Shown in pieces: positions 26,569-35,575 of a DNA stretch of 64,000 nt. The notes under the pieces are model-generated. The model worked only from the letters and a program-made list of their open reading frames with translations. It made no database searches and had not been told where the DNA came from. The position numbers and the translations under genes are program-made. The DNA is taken from positions 62,001 to 126,000 of the forward strand of contig CAMCVW010000005.1 of assembly GCA_945881915.1 (NCBI GenBank), written 5' to 3'. Origin of the DNA: Thermoflexus hugenholtzii JAD2 (lineage in GTDB: Bacteria > Chloroflexota > Chloroflexia > Chloroflexales > Roseiflexaceae). The number at the start of each line of letters is the position of its first letter. Within the stretch, counting starts at the first letter, position 1.

Positions 26569-27519
26569 TTAGGCGGCTTGCTTCCGGAACCAGGTGCGCC
26601 ATTCGCGGTTTTCCCACACGACCAACAACTGTGCGGCGTTGAAGATCGACGAGAACGTACCGCTCATCAAACCAATCAACAAGATGACGACCAGGTTGCG
26701 AATCGTCGCGCCACCGAACAGCAACAGTGCCGTGAGCGAAAAAATGCTCGTCAGCTGCGTGTTGATGGAGCGTGGTAGCGTCTGGACGATGCTGTGGTTG
26801 ACGATGTCTTCGAATGCTTCGCCAGACCGTCGGTGGGCAATGTTTTCGCGGATGCGGTCGAACACGACAATCGTGTCATGAACCGAAAAGCTAATAACGG
26901 TGAGCAGTGCGGTCAAGAAGTACGCATCGATTTCGAGCCCGATTGCAAATCCCAAGATAGCAGCCATGCCCAACACCACTAACACGTCATGCAACATGGC
27001 GAGCAGTGCACACACGCCATACCGAATTGGATTTGGCGCGTTACGGAAGGCAATCGTCAAGTAGATCAAAATGGCGAGACACGCACCCAACACCGCAATT
27101 GCGGCAGAACGAGTTGCTTCTGCACTCACCGTGGGTCCGACGCTCTGCAGTGCTTCACGTTCGACGGTGCCGTAAATGGCCGTCAAACCCTCGACCACGT
27201 TCCGTTGCTGATCTTCTGGGTTGACAGCGCTGAGTTCTTTGGTTCGAACCACAGCTGAGGCGATGTCAACACCGTTGACTTTGACGGTCGACAGCTGTAC
27301 CTGTGCACCCTCGAATCCGTTTTTGGCGAACACTTCATTGATTGTTTCGGTGTTCAGCTGACTCGTGGTCTGGGTTGGGAAGTGCAAGTCCCACAAAGCG
27401 CCACCGGCAAAGTCGATGCCGGTTTTCAGTCCATACATCGCGTAGAAAATGGCACCGGGAACAATAATCAAGAGCGATATCGCAAACCAGAGATAGCGCA
27501 AGCGAACAATGTTTTTCAT
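26569..27519 (-). CDS. secF: protein translocase subunit SecF
   Basis: The 316-residue subunit works with SecD to pull proteins across the membrane using the proton gradient. After one N-terminal helix, a periplasmic domain opens with GIDFAGGALWDL; five more helices include FSVHDTIVVFDRIREN, the family signature with its conserved Asp and Arg. The ATG at 27519 is used because GGAG lies ten bases ahead and the first helix begins soon after; the longer frame overlaps secD. secD lies upstream with 16 bases between the two coding regions. Confidence 0.96.
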   Translation of the reverse strand: MKNIVRLRYLWFAISLLIIVPGAIFYAMYGLKTGIDFAGGALWDLHFPTQTTSQLNTETINEVFAKNGFEGAQVQLSTVKVNGVDIASAVVRTKELSAVNPEDQQRNVVEGLTAIYGTVEREALQSVGPTVSAEATRSAAIAVLGACLAILIYLTIAFRNAPNPIRYGVCALLAMLHDVLVVLGMAAILGFAIGLEIDAYFLTALLTVISFSVHDTIVVFDRIRENIAHRRSGEAFEDIVNHSIVQTLPRSINTQLTSIFSLTALLLFGGATIRNLVVILLIGLMSGTFSSIFNAAQLLVVWENREWRTWFRKQAA

Positions 27520-27535
27520 GCGGGAGAGCTCCGTA

Positions 27536-28969
27536 TTAGGCCGTACGCTGCTCACGCAGGTCGGTGTCAGAATCGATTTCGTAGAACCAGAGTGATTGGG
27601 CAGCCTTTACACGGACGACCAAACGGAGGAACGTCCGAGTCACCACCACCGCAGTGAACAAGTTCAACAAGATACCCAGCGCGAGGGTCAAGGCAAAGCC
27701 CTTAATGAGACTCACGCCGAAGCTGTTGCCGAAGACAAACAGAATTGCGCTGGTGATCAAGGTTGACGCACTCGAGTCACGGATAGCTGGCCATGCTTCT
27801 TCGAAGCCAGCCTCGACCGCACGCGCGAGTGAGCGTTTGTTGCGCAGCTCTTCTTTGAGTCGAGCAAAAATGAGCACATTTGCGTCTACTGCGAGACCGA
27901 TGGACAAGATAAAACCGGCGATTCCGGATAACGTCAACGTAATCGGTACCAATTTATGCACAGCGAAGATAATAACGGTATAGATCACGAGTGCAAGCGT
28001 GGCCAAAACACCAGGTAAACGGTAGTACAACATCATAAACAAACCGACGACGATGAGACCTACCATACCAGCGACAATGCTCGCAGCGACGGAATTGGCG
28101 CCGAGCGTGGCAGATACCGTGCGGCTTGACTCAATCGTCAGCGTGACCGGTAGGGAACCGTATTTGAGCTGATTGAGGATTTGTTCGGCTTCTTCACGAG
28201 TGGCACTGGTGATTTCACCGCTGCCACCCACCAGAGCTGATTGAATCACTGGGCAGCTGACGATAACATTGTCGAGCGCAATACACATTGGCTTCTGGAT
28301 GTTTGCAGCCGAAAAAGTCCCAAGCCGCGTGCCAGAATCACCCAAAAAGGCAAATGAGACCGCAGGTTTGGAATTTACCGCGTCAGTTGCAACACGCAAT
28401 GCGACTTGCTTGGTATCGAGGTCGCTGCCATTGGTGATGCTCTCGTAGATGGTGTTGTCTACTTGAGGAGCAGGATTTGCAGGGTCAACGGGTGCGTTGG
28501 GATCAATCACAGGCATGGCTGGATTTGGGTTGCCGGTTGTTTTGACCGTCGTACCCTCAGCCAAGAATGCACCCTTGGTGTCAATGAATTCCAGCCGACC
28601 CGTGCCACGCAGGGTTTCGATTGCTTGTTCGGGATTTTTAACACCTGGTAATTCCACAATGATCCTGTTGTCACCAGACAGTTGGACAATTGCTTCACTC
28701 ACGCCGAGTCCGTTGACACGACGTTCAATGACGGTCGCTGCGGTCTTCATCAACTCTTTGTCGTTGGTTCCATCAGCCTTCATCAGTACCTGGGTACCGC
28801 CTTGCAGGTCAAGCCCAAGGCGAATACTGACATCACGACCCAGCCATGTGTCGCCTGGAGCAAACACTATCCAGGAACACAATGCGGTCAGCAAAACGAT
28901 AAAGAGCATTGGGGCTACTTCGCGATTACGCACGATATTTTTGCCTCCGTGTCGGGGCGGCCGACTCAT
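27536..28969 (-). CDS. secD: protein translocase subunit SecD
   Basis: The 477-residue subunit has an N-terminal helix, the RLGLDLQGGTQVLM motif, a large periplasmic P1 region and a C-terminal block of five helices containing VDANVLIFARLKEELR. It drives late steps of Sec export. The periplasmic domain holds a Pro/Asn/Asp-rich insert (about 165-185) that is probably a flexible loop. A strong promoter lies 22 bases upstream. yajC, often upstream, is not adjacent. Confidence 0.96.
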   Translation of the reverse strand: MSRPPRHGGKNIVRNREVAPMLFIVLLTALCSWIVFAPGDTWLGRDVSIRLGLDLQGGTQVLMKADGTNDKELMKTAATVIERRVNGLGVSEAIVQLSGDNRIIVELPGVKNPEQAIETLRGTGRLEFIDTKGAFLAEGTTVKTTGNPNPAMPVIDPNAPVDPANPAPQVDNTIYESITNGSDLDTKQVALRVATDAVNSKPAVSFAFLGDSGTRLGTFSAANIQKPMCIALDNVIVSCPVIQSALVGGSGEITSATREEAEQILNQLKYGSLPVTLTIESSRTVSATLGANSVAASIVAGMVGLIVVGLFMMLYYRLPGVLATLALVIYTVIIFAVHKLVPITLTLSGIAGFILSIGLAVDANVLIFARLKEELRNKRSLARAVEAGFEEAWPAIRDSSASTLITSAILFVFGNSFGVSLIKGFALTLALGILLNLFTAVVVTRTFLRLVVRVKAAQSLWFYEIDSDTDLREQRTA

Positions 28970-28991
28970 CTGAACGCTATACTAAACACTG

Positions 28992-29021
28992 AGTATAACG
29001 GCGAACTAGCCTGTATGTCAA
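28992..29021 (-). promoter_or_regulatory. sigma-70-type promoter for secDF
   Basis: On the minus strand TTGACA (29021-29016), an 18-base spacer and TATACT (28997-28992) form a near-consensus promoter. The expected start near 28985 leaves a leader of about 16 bases to the secD ATG. Confidence 0.75.
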
Positions 29022-29033
29022 TTCTGACATACA

Positions 29034-29071
29034 CAATAAAACAGGCATACTGCACTCAGATGCAGTATGCC
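29034..29071 (-). terminator. terminator of the DsbA-like gene
   Basis: An 11-bp perfect stem (29071-29061 with 29054-29044, six-base loop) is followed on the minus strand by TGTTTTATT, just after the stop at 29083 and before the secD promoter. Confidence 0.82.
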
Positions 29072-29082
29072 GCTGTGGCAGA

Positions 29083-29847
29083 TTAGTTACCGAGCGCAGC
29101 CGTGATTGCGGCGCGGACGAGCGCATCAATGTCATCGACACTCTTTGCGCTGCTCGCGTCAACGATTTCTCCCTGGACGGCAAATGAAGGAGTGCCCGGA
29201 AGTCCAAGCGCATTAGATTTCTTTTGGAAGTCGCGCACGGTTCGTTCACTTTCGGGAAGGTCTATACATGCTGCAAATGCTGTGCTCTCGAGTCCGAGCT
29301 GTGCTGCATACGCGATGGTTTGCTGTTTGAATGTGTCTGTGTCGAAGTCTTTCCACTGACTCTGATTCGTGAACAACACTGTGTTGTATTGCCAAAACGC
29401 CCCCATGCTTTGCTCACCGGCACAGCGTGCGGATACTGCTGCGTGTACGGCATTGTTATGCATTCCTAATGGGAAGTCTTGGAAGATAAGGCGAACTTTG
29501 CCGGTGGCAATGAAATCTTTTTCAAACGCTGCTGAAAGCGAGTTTGAATAGAACGCGCATCCAGGACACTGATAATCTGCATACTCGACAACGGTCACCG
29601 CTGCATCTGCGTTCCCTAGGAAAAAGCGGCCGTCGTCGGTTTTGCCCATGGCGATGTCTGCACTTCGCGGTGCAGGGATGGTCGCAGCGACCGTTGCGGT
29701 GGGCTCTGTTTGGTTGCCGTAGATACTATAGACCACCCCAATAACAACCAACACAGCAATGACAGCAAAGGCGATGTAGAACGTTCGAAGGCGTGCAACT
29801 GGTGCGGATGATTGGACGACGCGTCCACGTGGTTTGGGATTTCGCAT
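29083..29847 (-). CDS. membrane-anchored DsbA-like thiol-disulfide oxidoreductase
   Basis: The 254-residue protein has one N-terminal helix (about 22-44) and an extracytoplasmic thioredoxin fold of the DsbA/Thioredoxin_4 type. The redox motif is CPGC in YADYQCPGCAFYS, and GTPSF provides the cis-proline loop. It likely introduces or shuffles disulfides in exported proteins, which fits its place next to secDF, although it has its own terminator. AAGGA precedes the ATG at 29847. A VKOR or DsbB partner is not seen in the window. Confidence 0.92.
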   Translation of the reverse strand: MRNPKPRGRVVQSSAPVARLRTFYIAFAVIAVLVVIGVVYSIYGNQTEPTATVAATIPAPRSADIAMGKTDDGRFFLGNADAAVTVVEYADYQCPGCAFYSNSLSAAFEKDFIATGKVRLIFQDFPLGMHNNAVHAAVSARCAGEQSMGAFWQYNTVLFTNQSQWKDFDTDTFKQQTIAYAAQLGLESTAFAACIDLPESERTVRDFQKKSNALGLPGTPSFAVQGEIVDASSAKSVDDIDALVRAAITAALGN

Positions 29848-29878
29848 AGATAATCCTTATATTGAGCATTTCTACCCT

Positions 29879-29884
29879 ATTATA
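29879..29884 (-). promoter_or_regulatory. -10 box of the DsbA-like gene
   Basis: A perfect TATAAT on the minus strand lies 32 bases upstream of the ATG. The -35 at 18 bases (CGTACA) matches half the consensus. Confidence 0.48.
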
Positions 29885-30005
29885 GTATGTTGGATGGGCA
29901 TTTGTACGATTTGCTGGTCGCGTGTATCGCGGTGCAGGGGTTTTCATCGTATTCTCACGAATGATTGTGTGAATTGCTGTACCTCCTGTACGCGCTACAG
30001 AATGG

Positions 30006-31232
30006 ATGGATATGCACAGCGAACTCTCTCTCGTGCAGGTTCGACGATTAATGATACGGGCTCAAGGGCTTGATCTTCAGCGGCCCGTCCGTACTGCGAC
30101 TGCGTTGCTCCGCAGCATCGAACGGATGGGTGTTTTACAAATCGACACATTGTCTGTTGTCAATCGGAGCCACTACTTCGTCCTCTGGAGCCGCCATGGC
30201 GGATACCCCAGCGAATGGCTCGATGGATTGTTAGCGCAGCAGGAAATCTTCGAGTGTTGGACGCATGAAGCATGTTTTGCGCCAAACGATTGGTTCCCCT
30301 ACCATCGACGTCTGATAGCAGATCAACGCGGCTCAACCAAAACACGTTGGGCATCCTCTTTTTTGTCGCAACATCGCGTGGCAGCGGATGCAATGAAGCG
30401 TACCATTGCGTTACAGGGAAGTGTGCGGGCAAATGACTTCTCACGGCCGGTGGGAACACGCAAAGAATGGTGGGATTGGACTCACGAAAAACAGTTGCTC
30501 GAGGCACTCTTTGCCTGTGGCGAAGTAATGATTGCTCGCCGGGAAGGATTTCACCGTGTCTATGGGCTGACTGAATCTCTCCGCCCGGATTGGAGCGAAG
30601 CACAGCTCCCATCGGCCGTCGACACCGCAACATACCAAATCCTGGCTACGGTTCGGAACCTCGGCGTCGTACATCAGCGTTGGCTCGGAGATTATTATCG
30701 GATGAAGACTACTCTGCATGCACATCTGCAGCGCGTTTTGGATGCTGGGTTGCTTGTGCAGGTGCAGATCGAGGGGATGGTTGGGCCAGCCTACGTATTG
30801 CCCGAGACGTACGCCAAACGTACCACGGCAAGTCGCAAAACGACGCACGCAACCCTCCTCTCGCCGTTTGATCCGCTTGTCTGGGATCGCAAAAGAGCAC
30901 TCGATGTTTTTGGATTTGACTATCGGATTGAATGCTACACTCCCGCGCATAAACGTGTATACGGCTACTTCACGCTGCCAATGCTGCTGGACGACGCACT
31001 CATCGGACGGGTGGATTGCAAGGTCGATCGCAAGGCAGCTGTATTTGCCATACGCGCGTTACACTTCGAAGCAGGGTACGTGTTGACACCTGCTGATGCG
31101 ATGCGTATGGCAGCCACATTCCAAGAGTGCGCAACCTGGCACGGGGCACATACACTTGATCTCGTGGGAATTGGGGACGATGACAACGGCAAATGTATGC
31201 GTATGGCCCTTTTGGCACTGTTGCCCAGTTGA
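30006..31232 (+). CDS. YcaQ-like winged-helix DNA glycosylase
   Basis: The 408-residue protein belongs to the HTH_42 (YcaQ/AlkZ) family of tandem winged-helix DNA glycosylases, which unhook crosslinks or remove alkylated bases. QID at 45-47, in LQIDTLSVVNRSHYFVLW, matches the QxD catalytic motif of the YcaQ/AlkX branch rather than QxQ of the AlkZ branch. THEACFAPNDWFPYHRR and the C-terminal beta-barrel region FDPLVWDRKR with FGFDYRIECYTP are also typical. No other DNA repair gene is adjacent. The start could be either of two ATGs, 30006 or 30012; neither has a strong ribosome site. The following operon promoter overlaps its last codons. Confidence 0.88.
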   Translation: MDMHSELSLVQVRRLMIRAQGLDLQRPVRTATALLRSIERMGVLQIDTLSVVNRSHYFVLWSRHGGYPSEWLDGLLAQQEIFECWTHEACFAPNDWFPYHRRLIADQRGSTKTRWASSFLSQHRVAADAMKRTIALQGSVRANDFSRPVGTRKEWWDWTHEKQLLEALFACGEVMIARREGFHRVYGLTESLRPDWSEAQLPSAVDTATYQILATVRNLGVVHQRWLGDYYRMKTTLHAHLQRVLDAGLLVQVQIEGMVGPAYVLPETYAKRTTASRKTTHATLLSPFDPLVWDRKRALDVFGFDYRIECYTPAHKRVYGYFTLPMLLDDALIGRVDCKVDRKAAVFAIRALHFEAGYVLTPADAMRMAATFQECATWHGAHTLDLVGIGDDDNGKCMRMALLALLPS

Positions 31233-31249
31233 ATGGGATAGATTACAAT
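31221..31249 (+). promoter_or_regulatory. promoter for the fmdB-cysE-cysS operon
   Basis: TTGCCC (31221-31226), a 17-base spacer and TACAAT (31244-31249). The -35 lies in the last codons of the glycosylase gene. Four and five of six bases match consensus. Confidence 0.5.
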
Positions 31250-31301
31250 GACGGCAACGCCATCTATGTGCGTTATTTCAGTTCAAAAGTAGGGGATCGG
31301 C

Positions 31302-31634
31302 ATGCCAACCTATGTATACGCGTGTGACACCTGTCAGGTGCAGTTCGAAAAATTTCAATCGTTCAATGACGAACCGCTGCGCACCTGTCCAACCTGTCAA
31401 AACGCAGTGCGGCGTGTCATCCAGGCTACCGGAGTAGTCTTTAAGGGCAGTGGCTGGCATATCAATGATTACCGTGCCAACAAAGGCGGTGAAGCTGCTG
31501 CGGAAACCAGCGTCACCCCACCGGTGACGACCGCTGCACCAGCCGACGGCGACGCAACGACACCTGCACCTGCAGCGACGCCCGCACCATCTGCACCTGC
31601 TCCGAGTACATCGAGCAGCGCGACGGATGCCTGA
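31302..31634 (+). CDS. FmdB-type zinc-ribbon protein
   Basis: The 110-residue protein opens with a single zinc ribbon of the FmdB family: [11 protein letters not shown] and [12 protein letters not shown] supply two CxxC pairs, then [14 protein letters not shown] closes the module. The second half is a Pro/Ala/Thr-rich low-complexity tail. Function in bacteria is unsettled; FmdB was named as a regulator of methylamide genes. AGGGG precedes the ATG. Its stop TGA overlaps the cysE start (TGATG), so the two are coupled. Confidence 0.87.
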   Translation: MPTYVYACDTCQVQFEKFQSFNDEPLRTCPTCQNAVRRVIQATGVVFKGSGWHINDYRANKGGEAAAETSVTPPVTTAAPADGDATTPAPAATPAPSAPAPSTSSSATDA

Positions 31635-32419
31635 TGGGTCAATTTATTGCTATGCTTCGCGCTGACATTGCGGCGATTTTTCGCAATGATCCTGCCGCAA
31701 CTAATTTTGCAGAAGTGTTATTGTATCCAGGTTTACATGCAATCGTGAATCACCGGATTGCACACTCGCTGTGGCGTCTCGGAATTCCTGTTGTCCCTCG
31801 GGTGATTTCGCAATGGTCTCGTTTTGTAACGGGTATCGAAATCCACCCCGGAGCGACGATTGGTAGCGGATTTTTCATCGACCATGGGATGGGTACGGTG
31901 ATTGGCGAGACTGCCGAAATTGGCGACAATGTGATGCTCTACCAAGGCGTTACATTGGGCGGTACCGGCAAACAACTCGGGAAGCGTCACCCGACATTGC
32001 ACGATGGAGTCATTGTTGGCGTGGGTGCGAGTGTGCTTGGGGCAATCAGTATCGGGTGTGGCGCACGTATTGGTGGTGGGGCGGTAGTTGTCAAAGACGT
32101 CCCACCATTCAGCACTGCCATCGGCATTCCGGCTCGTATCGTTGCCACCCGCGACCCTATTACCGGTGAATCGCGCCGCGTCGAAGAACTCCCCGACCCC
32201 GAAGGCGATATGCTCCGCGATTTGCGTGATCGCCTGCTCGAAATCGAGCAACGTTTCGATGAATTGGTAGAGCAGACTAGCTCTCATACGCACCACCACC
32301 ACCACAGCCCAGATACACTGCACTCGGACGTCTGGAAGCAGCTCGAGCACCCCGACGATGCCGCTCCCGATGATCCTGATAAGAGAAAGGATCGCTCCTA
32401 TGACAATTCGTCTCTATAA
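31634..32419 (+). CDS. cysE: serine O-acetyltransferase with His-rich tail
   Basis: The 261-residue enzyme makes O-acetylserine, the acceptor for sulfide in cysteine synthesis. The N-terminal helices are shorter than in E. coli. Hexapeptide repeats form a left-handed beta-helix: [39 protein letters not shown] and [18 protein letters not shown], with His residues at active-site positions. After about residue 210 there is an extra coiled tail holding a six-His cluster (HTHHHHH), then acidic residues; this is not part of the usual fold. It overlaps cysS by 20 bases. cysK is not in the window. Confidence 0.95.
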   Translation: MGQFIAMLRADIAAIFRNDPAATNFAEVLLYPGLHAIVNHRIAHSLWRLGIPVVPRVISQWSRFVTGIEIHPGATIGSGFFIDHGMGTVIGETAEIGDNVMLYQGVTLGGTGKQLGKRHPTLHDGVIVGVGASVLGAISIGCGARIGGGAVVVKDVPPFSTAIGIPARIVATRDPITGESRRVEELPDPEGDMLRDLRDRLLEIEQRFDELVEQTSSHTHHHHHSPDTLHSDVWKQLEHPDDAAPDDPDKRKDRSYDNSSL

Positions 32420-33818
32420 CACAATGACCCGCAAAACCGACGCACTCACCCCCATAACTCCCGGGCTGGTTCGCATGTATGTGTGTGGTGTGACGGTCTA
32501 TGATCGCGCCCACATTGGTCACGCGATGTCGGCTATGGTTTTTGATGTGTTGCGTCGCTACCTCGAGTTCCGCGGGTTGCAGGTCATGCACGTGGTCAAT
32601 TTCACCGATGTTGATGACAAAATCATCAATCGGGCGAATGCACTTGGCCGTGACCCAGTCGAATTAGCCACGAGCTACGTGAATGAGTTCCGTGAGGACC
32701 TCGAATCACTCCATATCATGCCGGCAACAGTCTACCCGCGCGTGACGGAATCGATGCCGCAGATTATCGCGTTTATCGAAAACCTCATCACCAAGGGCTA
32801 TGCATATGCAGCACAGGGTGACGTGTACTTCCGTGTCGCCAAAGACGCGGACTATGGTCGCTTGTCCGGCCGTAATTTGACCGAAATGGTCTCGGGCACG
32901 CGATTCGAAGTGGATGTCCGCAAAGAACACCCCGGTGACTTTGCCCTCTGGAAGGGTGCAAAGCCCGGGGAACCTGCATGGCAAAGTCCATGGGGTGGTG
33001 GACGTCCTGGCTGGCACATTGAGTGTTCGGCAATGTCACTCGACCATCTCGGCGAAGAAATAGACATCCACGGCGGCGGCAACGACCTCGTATTCCCGCA
33101 CCACGAAAACGAGATTGCGCAGAGTGAGAGCTTGACCGGCAAGACGTTCGCCCGTCATTGGATCCATAACGGCATGCTTCAAATTCAGACGAAGCTCGAC
33201 GATGGTACCTACAAGCTCGAAAAGATGTCCAAATCGTTGGGTAACGTCGTCACGATTCGTGAGTTTCTGGACGAACATCCTGCAGATGCGCTTCGTCTCG
33301 TTGTCCTGTCAAGCTACTATCGTAACCCGCTGGCCTACGGCATCGATATCGTCGCCGACCAGGAGCGCAAACTCGACCGGATCCGTGGTGCGTTCGCCGC
33401 TGCCAATGGAACAGTGACAAGCGGTGACGTGGTCGACCGACTGAACGCAGCCGTTGCCGCAGCACGTCCGGCATTCAGCGCCGCCATGGACGATGATTTG
33501 AACACCTCTGTCGCATTGGCGACGATTTTTGAATTGACCCGAGCCATAAATGTTGCCCGCGATGCAGGGGTGTGCGGTGTTGATTTTGGCGCTGCCCAAG
33601 CAGAACTGCGTGCACTCTGTGGGGTCCTCGGCTTGACCCTCGAAGACGGGCCGAGTGCTGTCGCCGAGGCCGCTCCGTTCATCGAATTGCTCATCGAATT
33701 GCGTGCAGAATTACGCAAAGCGAAGCAATATCAACTCTCTGACCTGGTCCGCAATCGGTTAGCAGACCTTGGTGTCACACTTGAAGATAATGCGCAGGGT
33801 ACGCGCTGGAAGGTTTAA
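32400..33818 (+). CDS. cysS: cysteinyl-tRNA synthetase
   Basis: The 472-residue class I synthetase has the HIGH-type motif (HIGH in DRAHIGHAM), the KMSKS loop, and zinc ligands in [17 protein letters not shown] and [15 protein letters not shown]. The anticodon-binding helical domain is complete to the end. ATG 32400, overlapping the cysE tail, is chosen because the family begins with LYNTM; AAGGA lies about 11 bases ahead. Pairing of cysE with cysS couples cysteine supply to charging. prmA follows three bases after the stop. Confidence 0.97.
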   Translation: MTIRLYNTMTRKTDALTPITPGLVRMYVCGVTVYDRAHIGHAMSAMVFDVLRRYLEFRGLQVMHVVNFTDVDDKIINRANALGRDPVELATSYVNEFREDLESLHIMPATVYPRVTESMPQIIAFIENLITKGYAYAAQGDVYFRVAKDADYGRLSGRNLTEMVSGTRFEVDVRKEHPGDFALWKGAKPGEPAWQSPWGGGRPGWHIECSAMSLDHLGEEIDIHGGGNDLVFPHHENEIAQSESLTGKTFARHWIHNGMLQIQTKLDDGTYKLEKMSKSLGNVVTIREFLDEHPADALRLVVLSSYYRNPLAYGIDIVADQERKLDRIRGAFAAANGTVTSGDVVDRLNAAVAAARPAFSAAMDDDLNTSVALATIFELTRAINVARDAGVCGVDFGAAQAELRALCGVLGLTLEDGPSAVAEAAPFIELLIELRAELRKAKQYQLSDLVRNRLADLGVTLEDNAQGTRWKV

Positions 33819-33821
33819 CTC

Positions 33822-34796
33822 ATGGCATGGCTAGAATGTAGCGTCGAAGTCGAGGCAGAAGCCGTCGAATCAGTCAGTGAACTCATGGCCTCCTACGGCT
33901 ACAACAACGGGGTTGCAGTAGATCAACCCGTCATTCATGGCGCAGATGGTCCAGACTATCGCTACGACACCGAGAGACCGGTCATCGTTCGCACCTGGAT
34001 ACCCGTTGATCACAAGAGTGAAGATGCCCGCGCCAAGCTCGAGCAAGCCCTCTGGCACCTCAGTCTGTTGCGCAAAGTCGGTGCACTCAAAGTCAGTCAT
34101 CTCGAAGAACAACTCTGGGCCGATGCCTGGAAGAAGCATTACACCGTGCAGCGTATCGGTAAGCGCTCGGTCATCGTGCCGTCGTGGCTCGAGTACAATC
34201 CTCAACCGAATGACATCATCCTTAAGCTCGACCCTGGCATGGCATTTGGGACAGGATTGCACCCCACCACCCGTATGTGTACACAGCTCCTCGAAGAATA
34301 CATGCCGACCGGTACGCGCGTCATGGATCTCGGCTGCGGTTCGGGTATCTTGGCAATTGTTGCGGCACATCTAGGCGCGAAAGAAATCCTCGCTATCGAT
34401 ACCGATCCGATTGCAGTCGAAGCAACCATTGCCAATGCGGCCATCAACGGAGTCGCCGAGAATATGAAAATATTTGAAGGCAGCTTGGGTATTGGCAATT
34501 CACTCGGCCATTGGCTCAGTTGGGAAGCACCTGACGTCCCGAGCGGCACCGCAGTTCATCCAGAATCATTGCAATGCGATGTCATTGCAGCGAATCTCAT
34601 CGCCAAGGTATTGGTCTTTTTGGCGGACGACATGTACGCCGCACTCAAGCCCGGTGGCTTGTTGATTAGTTCTGGCATCATTGCCGACCGAGAGGACGAA
34701 GTCGCTTTGGCGTTCACTGCAGCCGGTTTTGAGCGTCTCGATCGACGCAGTGAAGGGGACTGGGTTGCCCTCTATCATCGGCGCCCGGTCGCATAG
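33822..34796 (+). CDS. prmA: ribosomal protein L11 methyltransferase
   Basis: The 324-residue SAM-dependent enzyme methylates ribosomal protein L11. The N-terminal recognition domain leads to the GTGLHPTTRMC motif, then motif I MDLGCGSGILAI, AIDTDPIAVEAT and the CDVIAANLIAKV loop. Residues about 225-250 form an insert within the methyltransferase domain not common in short members. ATG 33822 lies three bases after the cysS stop, with AAGG in the last codons of cysS. Part of a plus-strand run of cysteine and RNA/ribosome modification genes. Confidence 0.95.
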   Translation: MAWLECSVEVEAEAVESVSELMASYGYNNGVAVDQPVIHGADGPDYRYDTERPVIVRTWIPVDHKSEDARAKLEQALWHLSLLRKVGALKVSHLEEQLWADAWKKHYTVQRIGKRSVIVPSWLEYNPQPNDIILKLDPGMAFGTGLHPTTRMCTQLLEEYMPTGTRVMDLGCGSGILAIVAAHLGAKEILAIDTDPIAVEATIANAAINGVAENMKIFEGSLGIGNSLGHWLSWEAPDVPSGTAVHPESLQCDVIAANLIAKVLVFLADDMYAALKPGGLLISSGIIADREDEVALAFTAAGFERLDRRSEGDWVALYHRRPVA

Positions 34797-34813
34797 TCAT
34801 CGGGAGTATTCCC

Positions 34814-35575
34814 ATGCAACCAACGTCGCGACTGAGTAACACGCTTCGCTTTTTTGTTGACCCTGCAAACATTGCCGCGGGGTCAACTTCTGATGCTGAT
34901 TTGTTGCACCAGTGGCAACGGGTGTTGCGTCTGCGGGTCGGTGCTGAGCTGTTGTTGCTCGACGGTGCGGGTATGGCCTCGCATGTCGTATTGACGCTGC
35001 TCGACAATAAAAAAGTCAACTGGGAAATCCTATCAACGCTCCCTGCCAGTGGGGAACCGATACAACACCTCACGATCTGTGCGGCGTTGATTCGACCTGA
35101 ACGGTTTGAATGGCTGTTGCAAAAGAGCGTCGAAATCGGCGTATCGCGCATCATTCCAATCGTCTGTGAACGAACACGTGCGGAATCTTCGTCCACGTTG
35201 AACAAATTTGCGCGTTGGCAACGCATTGTGACTGAGGCTGCCGAGCAAGCATGCCGGGGCAAAATCCCCGAACTCACGACTGCGCTCGCGCTGAAAGAAA
35301 TTCGAACTCCTTCATCTGATCAGGTTTTCTGGCTCCACGAAGGAACGGGAACCCTTCCGCTCCGCCAATCACTCCCCACACAGCCCGCACCCGTGTGGGT
35401 GATTTCGGGTCCAGAAGGTGGTTTTAGCCCCGACGAACAACACTGGTTGGGTAGCCAATCAGGCTGGCATGCAACTGGCTTAGGTTCCCGAATTCTGCGC
35501 GCCGAGACTGCTCCCATTGTTGCCGCGACGATGATTCTGGCTACCCGTGGTGCATACGACGAGGGTGCCGCATGA
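34814..35575 (+). CDS. rsmE: 16S rRNA m3U1498 methyltransferase
   Basis: The 253-residue SPOUT enzyme methylates N3 of U1498 in 16S rRNA. The N-terminal PUA-like part is followed by the knotted domain: KSVEIGVSRIIPI, WVISGPEGGFSPDE and the LGSRILRAETAP knot motif are intact. GGGAG precedes the ATG. The stop overlaps the next gene (ATGA at 35572-35575). Pairing of prmA with rsmE is common in many phyla. Confidence 0.95.
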   Translation: MQPTSRLSNTLRFFVDPANIAAGSTSDADLLHQWQRVLRLRVGAELLLLDGAGMASHVVLTLLDNKKVNWEILSTLPASGEPIQHLTICAALIRPERFEWLLQKSVEIGVSRIIPIVCERTRAESSSTLNKFARWQRIVTEAAEQACRGKIPELTTALALKEIRTPSSDQVFWLHEGTGTLPLRQSLPTQPAPVWVISGPEGGFSPDEQHWLGSQSGWHATGLGSRILRAETAPIVAATMILATRGAYDEGAA

